Source: Dictyophora rubrovolvata
Taxonomy: Eukaryota > Basidiomycota > Agaricomycetes > Phallales > Phallaceae
DNA: 64,000 bases
Direction: 5' to 3'
Assembly (NCBI GenBank): GCA_029959195.1
Contig: CP114117.1
Coordinates: 3,302,613-3,366,612, forward strand
The position numbers were made by a program, and so were the translations under genes. Below the pieces are notes generated by a model. The model saw only the letters and a list, made by a program, of their open reading frames with translations, made no database searches and was not told the origin of the DNA. Shown here in pieces: positions 34,370 to 46,690 of this stretch; position 1 is the stretch's first letter, and every line of letters begins with the position of its first letter.

Positions 34370-35529
34370 TCATACCAAACTGAGTTCTAATGTCCAAACT
34401 CTACGTGCCCACAATTTTACAAGTTTTGAGCCTATTTCCACCTCTGTGCCATCCCACCAACACTTCCGCTGTTTCGAGAAGGAAAAAAATCAGGATAAAA
34501 AATTGTGAATAAAACAAAACATAGAAACACACCGCAGGCTTTCTCCAAAATAACAATAGTTTTTGAGCTGTAGACATCTGCGTGTAGTCTATGGTAACCT
34601 GATCATCCTTGTTAGGCGCACTGGGATTGTGGGCAATGCCGGTTTTGAGAAGAACAAGAGCAATGGAAGAGATACAGCATCGTGACGGTTCTAAAGCACG
34701 AAACCCCCATACGTCATCCCGATTAAACCCACTGTGTTTCGTGCAAATGAGGTGGTGGAGACATCGTGATAAAAGCGGTCCCCCCTACCTCTGACATAAC
34801 ATATCAATCAAATGTTGTTCAGCAACGTTATTTTCCTTATTGACATTCCGCTGTAAAGCTGTAAATATTGTCCGCTTTTCCAGTAAACTCTGCCCACAGC
34901 TTCGTTTCAAATCCAGCATGTCTTGGTTGGCAATCCCATGCGCATCGGTCTTCTCGGGACCACCGCGTGGTGGAATAGCAAAATACTCCAGCTCTTCTCG
35001 GAGAACAATGATAGCCTGCTTGGACAGCAGAGGATTCTGAGCTTGTCCCGACGATGCGAAGTCAGGGCTAGGCGGAAAGGCATCGAACAAATGCTGTTGA
35101 AGACTGAATAACCCCGGTTGGCTAGATGTGCCGTAAAAAGCATCAGCAGCGTTCCGGAAAAAGATGAGGATATAATCAAAGCATTGAGGATCGAACTGTG
35201 TATGTGAATCGTTAGCAAAAAAGGATTTGGCTATTTTTTGCCACCAAGGAACACTTCTCTTCCGAAGGGGCATTACGCACGTCAACGCCGTAAACTTCGT
35301 CATCCTCTTCTTCGCCATTTTCTGAGAGAGCCATGCTCTGTCGTGAAAGCACAAGTCCGTTTGGGAATAAACATAGTAACACAGATTCGGGAAGATTCAT
35401 AATCGTTTCGCGGTCTACAGTAAAGCGCGCTCCACGCAGGTCGAGATGCAGCCGGGTAAGCAGCTGAGGCTGTAAGCCCATAGCGGGCATTGAATGCTGC
35501 GATACTTGGGTAATTGGATTATTCGACAT
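34370..35529 (-). CDS. Whi2-like BTB/POZ-type growth-control protein
   Basis: Yeast Whi2 works with Psr phosphatases to restrain TORC1 and growth under stress. Read on the minus strand from ATG 35529, the BTB-type core is LHLDLRGARFTVDRETIMNL, PESVLLCLFPNG and, across an intron, YGVD|FDPQCFDYILIFFR. Then come KQAIIVLREELEYFAIPP, MLDLKRSCGQSLLEKRTIFTAL, a third exon (WGFRALEPSRCCISSIALVLLK) and a last exon RKCWWDG...VKLWARRVWTLELSLV, stop 34370-34372. The last two exons are short and easily missed. About 310 residues with four exons. It is divergent from DPH3 with 216 bp between starts. Confidence 0.82.
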
Positions 35530-35745
35530 TTGGTGGTGATGATTAGGAAAATGGTATCTAGAGGGATGAAAGAAGAAGAATAAATGTTTGGCGGGATGAG
35601 CAGCCTGGTTTACCCACGAGGTGGCCCGTGTAACACTGTGGGCGCTCGTGCCTTTGTGTTGGTCACACTGTTTTTGCTGTTGCACTTGTGCCACCCAAAT
35701 ATTTAATCCTGGCGGGGCAGAGGTTTTCGACCTTAGAAGAAGAAA
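35530..35745. promoter_or_regulatory. Bidirectional promoter of Whi2-like gene and DPH3
   Basis: 216 bp lie between divergent ATG codons at 35529 (minus) and 35746 (plus). No TATA box is visible near either start, which suits housekeeping promoters. Confidence 0.65.
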
Positions 35746-36214
35746 ATGGGGGCTTATTACGATGAAATAGAAATTGAGGATATGACTTGGGATGAGGTAT
35801 TCCAATATCGTATCCTGTGATGTTTTAGTTAATAAACTCATTTACCAGGAAAAGCGCGTGTATCACTACCCATGCCCATGTGGTGATCGGTTTGAAATCT
35901 CGCGGCAGCAGCTGAAAGATTATGAGGATATCGCGACTTGTCCAAGCTGCAGTTTAGTGATACGGGTGATTTATGATCCGGTGCGTCAGACTACTCTTCT
36001 GAGTGGCCGGAGTCAGTGACTCAAATTGTATCATTAGCTTGATTTTCAAGATGACGAAGACGAGGAGGACAAGAACGATGGCGCGGCAAACGATGAGGAG
36101 GAGGACGAAGACGAGGAATCTTCAGATGGTGAAGAAAATTTTGAAGACGCATTAGACAATCTGCATATCTCCGAACCGACTCATGTTCTCGCGTCGGTCG
36201 CTGCTGCTGCTTAA
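35746..36214 (+). CDS. DPH3: Diphthamide biosynthesis protein 3 (CSL zinc finger)
   Basis: DPH3/Kti11 donates electrons to the Dph1-Dph2 iron-sulfur enzyme in diphthamide synthesis on eEF2 and is tied to Elongator function. Exons are 35746-35796, 35849-35980 and 36038-36214. The product begins [17 protein letters not shown]. It continues with the CSL-type zinc site: CPCGDRF (Cys pair 1) and CPSC (Cys pair 2). The third exon is very acidic (runs of D/E) and ends in four Ala, an extension beyond the compact 80-residue core. About 119 residues. Introns of 52 and 57 bp keep frame. Confidence 0.93.
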
Positions 36215-37213
36215 TTTGATGCAAAACGTGGATGCGGAAAGGGGTTGATTTCAGGCGAGGTTGAGCACGTTGTCGCTGTAAATGAAAGATCCTACCATCT
36301 GTAGCGATATTAAGTCTTCGATTACCTTTGCATTTTGTATACACTAAAATTCCACATTTTCTATGACATATCTTACCAAACACTCGAAGCTGATTTTAGG
36401 CTGATTTCTGTGAATAAATGTTTACTAACAACGGAGGTAAAGGGCCTGAAAAATTGTCAATGCGCAGTACAGTGTGGACGTTCCGGTTCCTGCATGCAGC
36501 CGAGAAGACATCTTCTATCACTGCTCCATTTCTCGTAATAGATGAGTCGACAACACGGAATAAAAGGCCCTTTTAATTCTTTTGTCGTTCACAACATTTT
36601 ACATCATCCTCAGCGTGGTTGGAACCTTATACGGTGGCAGCCCAACGTATTCATACTACGGTAGTGCACGGTGAGGACCTCCCAATCCGGATGGGCCAGT
36701 GATCTTGATTGTTTAGAATTCGCTTTGTTCTATCATGGTGAACACTGAATTAGGCAAGTATATTCGCTGTTCGGAGATTTACGTCGATTCGAATTGCAGA
36801 GGCTCAATTCCACGCATCCCGTTTTTGGAAAGGTGCATAGCCACCAATTGCTTTGAGTTATACATGGTCAATCACATGTAAGTATTGTATGTATAATTTA
36901 GACTAAGCGGTGCGATTGCGAGTTCGATAGATTCCGCAGATAAAAACTCGGCTAGATTGATATCATGAGGTTGTCTAGAATCACTCGAAGATCGACAGTC
37001 TCTGATTGGTTGGTTGCCAACAAATAAGTGACACCGGCGTGATGGAGATGTGGACGCGTGTAGACCCACGCCGTGACCGAATCAGTTCGACATTATGTAC
37101 AAGTTTTTCTTCTTCTCTCCCGATCGCAGCGTGCGGCGGGAGGTAAGTAACAAAACAGCTTGCAATAAAAACCAATACACATATTCTTTTCCGAAAAAAA
37201 ATTTCCCTCAGTC
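36215..37213. other. Intergenic, URA2 upstream region
   Basis: 1.0 kb without a supported gene. A Gly/Tyr-rich reading (YGGSPTYSYYG near 36630-36665) is too short to call. The final 200 bp presumably hold the URA2 promoter. Confidence 0.4.
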
Positions 37214-40200
37214 ATGTCATCTTCTCTTCAACCAACCTCCCGTCCCGCTATAAACACGCTTTTAAATGGTTTTCATGCCAGCCACGGGCCTACACCACCC
37301 GTCACTGCTCCACCTGTGTTGGATGTAAGAAATCCCTTCTCGCGATTTTCAGAAGCTGTTCTTGAGCTCGAAGATGGAACAGCGTATAAGGGTCGCAGTT
37401 TCGGTGCTGAAAGCAAAAGCGTCTCGGGCGAATGTGTATTTCAAACCGGTAAGTTCGTCGTTCATGCTCTCTCTGGTTCAAGCATTTTATCTCTTTTGAG
37501 TCGTCATTTAATGCTCTCACAGGAATGGTTGGCTATACAGAATCCTTAACAGATCCTTCGTACGAAGGTCAAATTCTCATTTTGACGTATCCCCTAATTG
37601 GCAACTACGGTGTTCCGGCAAGACCTGAAGATTGGTCATCTTTACAAAATTTACCCAGTGACTTTGAATCATCACGCATCCACATCTCTGCTTTGATTGT
37701 TGGTTACTATTCAGAGGAGTTCAGTCATTTCCTGGCATCCTCTTCTCTCGGTCTTTGGCTCAAGCAAAACGGTGTCCCAGCTATATGCGGTGTTGATACT
37801 CGGGCTTTGACCAAACGGATTAGAGAAAAAGGGTCGATGCTGGGAAAACTTTTGGCAGCTAAAGCGACACCCGGTCCCAATGGCATTACTAATAACAGTC
37901 ATTCTTCGACGCGGAATTCGTCCCCAGCTAGTGGCGAGCGTTGGAGGGAAGACTTTATAGACATTCCATTCCATGATCCAAATGCTTCAAATCTTGTTGC
38001 AACAGTGTCGACGTCCGAACCTCGAGTATATCCCTCCACAAGCCAAGAAGTTAAGTATCATCCGTCCGGACGTCCTTTGCGCGTATTAGCCATTGACGTC
38101 GGCATGAAATATAACCAAATTCGTTGTTTCACATCGCGCGGGGTTGAGGTCAAGGTCGTCCCATGGGATTATGACTTTCTGCTTCCATCGGAAAACCCTT
38201 ATGACGGGATTTTTGTTTCCAACGGCCCAGGTGATCCCACTACCGTCTCGTCGACTATTGGTCGATTACGCGTTGCATTAAATGATCCCAACCCCAAACC
38301 AATATTTGGCATTTGTTTAGGACATCAGCTTTTGGCTCTAGCCGCAGGTGCAACGACTTCGAAGATGAAGTATGGCAATCGAGGACATAACATTCCATGC
38401 ACTGAAGCATTCAGCGGTCGATGTTACATTACAAGTCAAAACCACGGATTCCAAGTCGATACAGCTACTCTTCCTGCTGGATGGAAGGAGTTATTCAAAA
38501 ATGCGAACGACGGAAGTAACGAAGGTATCTTTTGCGAGACAGGACCTTTCTTCTCCGTTCAGTTTCATCCGGAATCTACACCTGGACCTAGAGATACGGA
38601 ATTTTTATTCGACGTCTTCATTCAAAACATCATAGATTGTATTACAACCCACACACTGCAACCAATCAAAATGCCAAATGCCACCGAACTGCCTCGTCCT
38701 GATACCCGCGTAAAAGTCTCAAAAGTTATTATCCTCGGCTCGGGTGGCTTATCCATTGGCCAAGCTGGAGAATTCGACTATTCAGGTTCTCAAGCTATCA
38801 AAGCTTTAAAAGAAGAAGGGATATACACTGTTATGGTTAATCCCAACATTGCTACCATCGCCACCTCGAAAGGGTTAGCGGATAAAGTCTATTTCTTGCC
38901 CGTTACAGCAGAGTTTGTCCGCAAGATCATTAGGTATGAAAAGCCCGACGGTATTTATGTTACATTCGGTGGTCAGACGGCTCTGAATGTTGGCATCAAA
39001 CTAAAAGACGAATTCCAAAGCCTCGGATGTAAAGTCTTAGGCACACCAATCGAAACCATTATCATGACAGAAGACAGACAATTATTCGCGAGTGCAATGG
39101 CTCAGATTGGTGAACGCTGTGCCGATAGTGCCACGGCTACTACACCGGATGAGGCTGTCACTGCTGCTAATCGGATTGGATTTCCTGTTATCGTTCGGGC
39201 TGCATATGCTCTTGGAGGTCTTGGTTCTGGATTTGCGAAGGATGAAGCCCAGCTGCGTGAGCTTTGCGGCAAAGCTTTCGCCACCAGTCCTCAGGTTTTA
39301 GTTGAGCGTAGTATGAAAGGATGGAAAGAAATTGAGTACGAAGTTGTGCGCGATTGTAGGGATAATTGCATCACAGTTTGCAATATGGAGGTAAGTGGTA
39401 TCCTAAGACTATTTCGCCAATGATCGTGGTACTAATTAACCTCTGTAGAATTTCGATCCCTTGGGTATACACACCGGTGACTCTATCGTCGTCGCACCAT
39501 CCCAGACTCTATCAGATTCGGATTATAACATGTTGCGCACGACTGCCATCAATGTCATACGCCATCTTGGTGTCGTGGGTGAATGTAATATTCAATATGC
39601 TTTAAACCCTGTCTCCCAAGAGTATTGCATTATTGAAGTATGCTTCTTTTTGGATAACCTCTGCATCACTCATATTAACTGGCTACTAGGTAAACGCTCG
39701 ACTTTCACGGTCTTCTGCACTCGCTTCAAAGGCCACCGGTTACCCCCTAGCCTTTATTGCTGCGAAACTGGGCCTCGGAATACCCCTCAACGAAATCCGC
39801 AATTCAGTCACCCGAGTTACCTCGGCTTGCTTCGAGCCTAGTTTGGATTATGTTGTTGTCAAGATGCCTCGTTGGGATTTGAAAAAGTTTAATCGCGTTA
39901 GCAATCTTCTTAGTTCAAGCATGAAAAGCGTTGGCGAAGTTATGAGTATCGGCCGGACGTTTGAAGAAACTATTCAGAAAGCTATACGTGCCATTGATGA
40001 CCAATTTGACGGCTTTTCAGACGTTAGTTATCCTAATAATCATATTAATTTGTTCGTTTACCGATGCTTTCTTTTAGAATGACTATGTCAAAGATATTGA
40101 CCATGAATTGCAATATCCAACTGACAAGAGAATATTCGCCATTGCGGCCGCTCTCCACCGCGGCTACTCTGTAGAGAAAATTTGGCAAATGACTAACATT

Positions 40201-43200
40201 GACAAATGGTTCCTTACGCGGATGCAGTACATCGCCAACATGGAATCCCTCCTCTCGTAAGTGTTTCCGTTCTTTTTCGGCTTCTGATAGTGCAGAAACC
40301 TATATCATTGGATTGCAGGCGGTGTAATTTGCAGACCATCTCTACAGATTTGCTCCTCTACGCAAAGCGGTACGGATTCTCGGATCGTCAGTTGGCCAAG
40401 GTTCTTGGGTCGACCGAGCTGGCTGTTCGTCGTTTGCGGCAAGAAAACAACATCGTCACATTCGTCAAGCAGATTGACACAGTAGCGGCCGAATTCCCTG
40501 CGTATACCAACTACCTTTACACCACGTATAATGCCGCTGAGAACGACGTGACGTTCAACGATCACGGTGTGATGGTGCTTGGTTCTGGTGTCTATCGTAT
40601 TGGATCATCTGTCGAATTCGATTGGTGTGCAGTCCGTGCCATCCGAACTCTGAGGGATCAAGGCCTTAAAACCATTATGGTCAACTACAATCCCGAGACC
40701 GTCAGTACAGATTATGACGAAGCTGACCGACTTTATTTCGAAAACATCAGCCTAGAAACCATTCTTGACATATATGATCTCGAACAAGCTAAAGGTGTTA
40801 TTCTATCCATGGGTGGCCAAACCCCGAATAATATTTCCTTACCTCTTTACCGTCAAAATGTCAACATCTACGGAACGTCACCTGAAATGATTGACACCGC
40901 TGAGAATCGATACAAGTTTTCTCGGTTGCTGGATAAGATTGGTGTGGACCAACCATTATGGAAGGAGTTGACCAGCTTCACAGAGGCAGAATCCTTTTGC
41001 GAGAAAGTTGGTTACCCTGTTTTAGTCCGACCTTCCTATGTATTATCTGGTGCTGCGATGAATGTAGTGTCTAGTGGGGACGACCTCCATGTGTATCTTA
41101 CTCAAGCATCTGCCGTCTCTCGCGATCATCCTGTCGTCATCACCAAGTACATCGAAAACGCCAAGGAAATCGAAATGGACGCAGTGGCAAAAGATGGGAA
41201 ATTGGTCATGCATTACATTTCTGAACATGTTGAGAACGCGGGTATTCATTCGGGTGACGCGACGTTGATTTTGCCGCCACAAGACCTCGATCCCGAAACC
41301 GTTCGCCGTATTACAGATGCCACTAGTAAGATTGGAAACGCTCTCAACGTCACTGGTCCATTCAACATTCAATTCATTGCCAAAAACAATGAAATCAAAG
41401 TTATTGAATGTAACTTGCGAGCAGCACGGTCCTTCCCCTTCGTTTCAAAGGTAACAGGTATCGATGCGATCGAGATGGCTACAAAAGTCATGCTAGGTAT
41501 ACCGGTGGAACCATATCCCGCACTCAATTTACCTCCGGACTATGTGGGAGTCAAAGTCGCACAGTTTAGTTTCAGCAGACTTTCAGGAGCCGACCCGGTC
41601 TTGGGTGTTGAAATGGCTTCTACGGGTGAAGTCGCTTGCTTTGGACGGGACAAATACGAAGCCTACTTAAAGGCAACGATTTCCACTGGTATAGTTCTTC
41701 CTAAGAAAAACATCTTACTCTCAATTGGAAGCTACAAGGAAAAGATGGAGCTCTTACCTTCTGTTCAGAAGTTGGCTGCCGCAGGATATAATCTCTTTGG
41801 AACGGCTGGAACGGCGGATTTCTTTACAGAACATAATGTTCCAGTCAAAGTACGCTATGATTCCTCTTTTGTATCATTTATTGAATTCCGCTTTCGTTAG
41901 TATTTGGACATACTCCCTGAAGGAGAGAAGCTGAAGTCCGAATACTCTCTTACCCAACATCTCGCAAACAATCTCATCGACATGTACATCAACTTACCTT
42001 CGAAGAATCACTATCGGAGACCCGCTAGCTATACCAGCAAGGGCTACCGCACGCGTCGTTTGGCTGTTGATTTCGCGGTCCCTCTTATTACCAATGTCAA
42101 GATTGCCAAGTTGCTAGTTGAAGCTATTGTCAGGAAGTTGCCTTTAGACGTTTCCAGCGTTGACTATAAGACTTCCCATACGAGTCACACTTTCCCGGGA
42201 CTTATCAACGTTTTTACGTTTATCCCGGGTTTAGTGGAGAAGGGGACTGCCGACTTTGCCAGCGTCACAAAATCATCTCTCAGTGCAGGACTTACCACTG
42301 CTGTGATTTCTCCGGCGGGATTGAGTGGTGGTATTGAAGATGAACCAACGCTTCATATAGTGCATGGCAACGCGACTGGCAACGCGTATTGTAATTATGC
42401 TTTAGCAACGACGGCCACGGCTTTAAACTTGAAGAAACTTGAGGATGAAGATATCCTAGCTGAGACCAAATTCCTGTTCATACCGTTGGACAAATCTACC
42501 GGTAGAACTACGATCGATTCTATCACTGTCGTTTCTGAGCATTTTACCTCCTGGCCTTCTGACAAGCCCATCATTACAGATGCAAAGGGATCTGATTTGG
42601 CCTCTGTTCTTCTGCTTGCCAGTCTGCACAATCGCAGTGTGCATGTAACGGATGTCAAAACTAAAGACGATGTTCTCCTAATCTCTTTGAGCAAGGAGAA
42701 GCAACTTAAGGTCACCTGTGACGTAGCTGTGTTCTCCCTGTTCTTTGCTAGCGAAGATTGGCAGAATGCTCCTTGCTTGCCGACTAGGCTGAATCAATCT
42801 GCTCTGTGGCAATACTTACCCATCATCGATATGTTCTCGGTCGGTGATGTTCCTTACAGACTTGGCCGGCATCTTGGCAAGAACGTTTCTGCGAATAGCG
42901 GTATCGAAGAAACTTTACCCCTGTTGCTGTCCTCTGTAGCTCAAGGCAAGCTGACGTTGAATGATATCATGCAACGATTGCATGACAACCCAGCTAAAAT
43001 CTTCTCGCTCCCTGATCAAGCGCATACGCAAGTCGAGGTTGTAGTCGGAAGGAAAGCCACATTCGAACGAAATGATGGTTTCTGGTCTCCTCTGGCCTCG
43101 ACATCTATCACAGGTGCTGTACATCGTATTTCAATTCATGGGCAAACAGTATGTCTCGATGGTGCTACTTTCGGAGCTGCGATGGGACGTGATGTCTCTG

Positions 43201-44477
43201 GTGCCGCAGTTGTGGTTGTCAGACCTGCGGAACGTCGAACTTCGCTCGTTTCCGTCGCAAGACCAATTGTAGTGGCGGAGCAGCCATCTCCTATAGCGGT
43301 AAACGCAGCGCAACCTGCCGTTCTCTCTGTGACTACTACTCAAGTTGTTCAAGATAGACTACACGTTCTCAAAGTCCCCATTCATCCTTCTTTCCACCGT
43401 CGCCACATTCTTACCGTTAAACAATTCTCTTCGAGAGATGATATCCATGAACTATTCAGCTTAGCTCATGAAATGAGACTTCAAGTGGAACGTAACGGCG
43501 TTATGGACATCTTGAAAGGACGCGTTCTTTGTAGCATATTCTACGAACCATCTACGAGAACGAGTAGTTCTTTTGATGCTGCGATGAAACGCTTGGGAGG
43601 TGAGGTCGTTCAGGTGACTGCGGATAAATCTTCCGTAGCCAAGGGCGAGAGTTTGGCGGATACAGTTCGAACACTAGGATGTTATGGGGACGCAATCGTT
43701 TTGCGACACCCTGATGTGGGTAGTGCGCAACTAGCTGCCAAATACTCTCCCGTGCCTATCATAAATGCAGGAGATGGAATTGGTGAACATCCTACTCAGG
43801 TAAGTGACCGAGTTCTCTTCTTGAGAATGAAATATATCGATTGAGGGTTGTTGCTTAGGCCCTGCTGGACATCTTCACGATACGATCGGAGCTGGGAACT
43901 GTGAACGGCCGAACCATCACAATGCTGGGTGATCTCAAGCATGGTCGAACTGTTCACAGTCTTGTTAGTCTTCTCTGCCTATATTCAGTGACGCTCAATT
44001 TCGTGTCACCTCAAACTTTGACGATGCCTGCCAATGTGGTCACTGCGGCTCGGCAAGCAGGTGTCACCGTTCACGTTACGGAAAATTTAGAAGACGTACT
44101 GGCAGAAACGGACGTCCTCTACGTAACTCGTGTTCAAAAAGAGAGATTTGACAGCGAGAACGATTGGCTTCGGGTTAAAGACTCGTATCGGGTTAATCAT
44201 TCGGTTTTAGCGCGTGCTAAGCCTGAAATGATTGTCATGCATCCTCTGCCACGTCTTCAGGGTTAGTTCTTTGAATATGATTGTTCCACGTCGAAGTTGC
44301 TAATCTATGAAGCAGAAATTGATCCTGAAGTTGATTTTGATTCTCGTCGGGCTGTGTATTTCCGGCAAATGCGATATGGGTTATTTGTATGCCGTCTTCC
44401 ATACTCTATGCCAATCCAACAGCCGATTTACTGCTCTTTAGGTTCGCATGGCACTACTAGCCAGCGTTATGGCTTAA
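37214..44477 (+). CDS. URA2: Multifunctional pyrimidine enzyme: GATase-CPSase II-DHOase-like-ATCase
   Basis: It makes carbamoyl phosphate from glutamine, bicarbonate and ATP, then carbamoyl aspartate: the first two steps of UMP synthesis. Domains in order: glutaminase ([15 protein letters not shown] with the nucleophilic Cys; [10 protein letters not shown] with the His), CPSase N-half ([25 protein letters not shown]), CPSase C-half ([40 protein letters not shown]), an allosteric MGS-like region, a DHOase-like domain, a linker, and ATCase ([39 protein letters not shown]). The DHOase-like domain reads [12 protein letters not shown] where active enzymes have the HxH metal site, so it is inactive, as in yeast Ura2. 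About nine short introns, about 2,230 residues. The last exon is [11 protein letters not shown], stop 44475-44477. Confidence 0.95.
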
Positions 44478-45067
44478 ATTCGGTAAACGGCCAGTGTACG
44501 AGAAAAGAAAGCGAAAGAGATCTCCACAAACATATTTACCATTATCTAAACTGGAATTGGAGGAAAATCATCTATATCTATTTATCAATCATATACACCT
44601 AGACTTTCAGGCATTTCATGTGTATCTCATGTTCTTTTGGTGGAATAGTTTTTATTGCCGATGGGAGACAAGATGCGAACAAAATAGCAAAATGTACAAG
44701 TAGATCATGACTATATAGTTCTTGATTCGCATCTATCTGGGATTACAAGAAGTCAATGGAAACGTGAATAGCCCTAAACATTGAATATATGTTTAGCACA
44801 GATATGGTCCTTGCACGATAATGTAGGTTACTCACAGTCTATTTACAAAACTGTTGAAAAGTAAATTTCAAAGTAAAAATGCGGTCTAGAGTGGAAGACA
44901 ACAAAAAGAATGAATGTTCGGGAACTATATCAAATGTAACATCACGATGACAGGAATAATACAAGTGTTTTTTTGTGTAGCAGGAGTAACGAAGTTGAGT
45001 GATTATATATAGATGTTTTGGCTTGCATTTTTGAAAGATCGTCGCAGAGCGGAGTTGTCATTTGACT
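44478..45067. other. Convergent 3' region of URA2 and DPB4
   Basis: 590 bp of AT-rich sequence between two convergent stops. No gene is supported. Confidence 0.5.
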
Positions 45068-45851
45068 TCAATGATTCCCTTCATGCATATCTACATCGAC
45101 ACTAGGACCTTCTCTCGTCTCTGGGACAACCACACCGTCCACATGATCTGTATGGTTTATTTGGGGTTGAGATGGCGGAACAGCTGCTTTCGACGGCGCA
45201 TCCTTTTCTTTGGTTTTGCCTTTCAATTCAGGAGGCTTGTTCTTCCCCTTTTCGGGTTTCATTCCCTGTCGAAAAACTTTTGATCAAGAGTTTTTGGTCA
45301 GAAGGCTTGCTAAAGAGCGATCATAAGAAGGTCGACCATACTTTCTAATTCACTTTGAAATTGTTCTGCACAGGTTTCGAGAGACGGAAAGTTGACGTTT
45401 TCCAAAGCTTTTGAAACGTCTGCTGCAGATATTGTTTTGTGTGCTCGAGAGGTGGCGACTTCCTGCGAACTTTGAATAGAATTAGATTGAGCTTTTGAGA
45501 AAAGAAAATAACCGTACGCTGATGCTGAGAATTAAATTTAGAGTTAGTTTTTGGGTTCAGTTTGTATTCAAAAGGGTAATTAATACTCACTCAGATGGTT
45601 TATAAAGACTGTAGCGCTCTTCACAAGTGCTGTGATCGTTTCATCCTCCAACTTGAATCCCGGATGAACCTGTCTACAAATTTCACGGTCGAATTCTAAG
45701 AATGAGAGAAGCGAACAAATACCCCGGACTGAGCAAGTTGAGTAACAAGCAACTTGGGTAACTCTACATCTTCAATTCCTTCTGAACCGGCATCTTGTTG
45801 GGTTTGAGAAAGAGAAGGTGCCGGATTTAAAGGATCCTTTCGAGGAGGCAT
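45068..45851 (-). CDS. DPB4: DNA polymerase epsilon histone-fold subunit
   Basis: Dpb4 pairs with Dpb3 in DNA polymerase epsilon and also serves in a chromatin-remodelling complex. Start is MPPRKDPLN (ATG 45851, minus). A histone fold of the CBF/NF-Y type follows: LPKLLVTQLAQSG|VHPGFKLEDETITALVKSATVFINHL|TSASQEVATSRAHKTISAADVSKALENVNF. The C-terminus is Lys/Pro-rich then acidic (KGKTKEKDAP, VDVDMHEGNH), stop 45068-45070. Splice choices that restore family length are donor after TCCGGG with acceptor GACAG, and donor GTACGG with acceptor CAAAG. A decayed second copy lies at 53884-54640. Confidence 0.85.
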
Positions 45852-46690
45852 TAGCGACGCCTTGATGACAGACTCCGGGTTCGACTCATCGAGAACCAAG
45901 TGGGCAAACTCTGTTCGAGTTGAAGCTCCGACGCTAATTGTCACAATTTCAGCAGCGCAGGACTCGGACACGAATCATGCGGAATGTTACGAGTATATGC
46001 AAACAGCTTTTTACGTATATATCCAAACAAATTAAAAGCATCTTTACAGCGTGAAATCTCTAGTAAGCTCTAGATTAATCAGCGATATTTAACAAACTGC
46101 TCAATTGATCATAGTTTCCTAATCCCATTTTCCTAATCCCATTCATTGCACCATTTCTCCCATGCCTTGTCTTCGAAAACTTGGGTGTCGATTAGACGAG
46201 GATGTCTGCCTTATATCCATGTCGGCGCATGGATTATGAAGCAAAACAAGTTCGCGCAAAAAACGACGTGTTCTCATACTGTGGTGCGTTCCTCCGGATG
46301 GAGAAGAAACTATGCCTTTCCTCTTATGCTTAAATCCCGTCAGTTTATTCTCTTAAAGGGTATTCGACTGCTCTTATTCCTTCAGAATCACCTAGCAGAA
46401 TGAACTTATCACTACAATTCGATATTTAGGATTGTCGGAATGAGAAACGAGCAGTTTTTCTCAAAAGTTGCTTGACTGTTACTAAAAGACCATCTGCTTC
46501 GGGTAAGAAACATTTGTCAACGAGTGATTATCGACTGATAATCAAGTTTTGAATACATACGCAGTTTGAAAGCCGAGCTGAGGCAAGCGCATGCGAGTTT
46601 AAACTCAGTGACGACCAACTTTCCTCTTGCTTTCCTCTTGCTTTCCTCTTGCTAACATTTAACTCGACCTGTTTTCGTCGTCAATCACTG
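45852..46690. other. Intergenic region with short tandem repeat
   Basis: About 840 bp between divergent DPB4 and the F-box remnant. An 11-bp unit (TTTCCTCTTGC) is repeated three times at 46620-46652. A plus ORF at 46146-46403 shows no motif. Confidence 0.5.

Noticed and set aside
36600-36670. Gly/Tyr-rich peptide (YGGSPTYSYYG) upstream of URA2
   Set aside because: Too short, with no start or splice context.
37711-37974. Minus-strand and off-frame ORFs inside URA2 (also at 40305, 41043, 42395, 43131)
   Set aside because: They overlap strongly conserved enzyme coding sequence and show no motifs, so they are antisense shadows.
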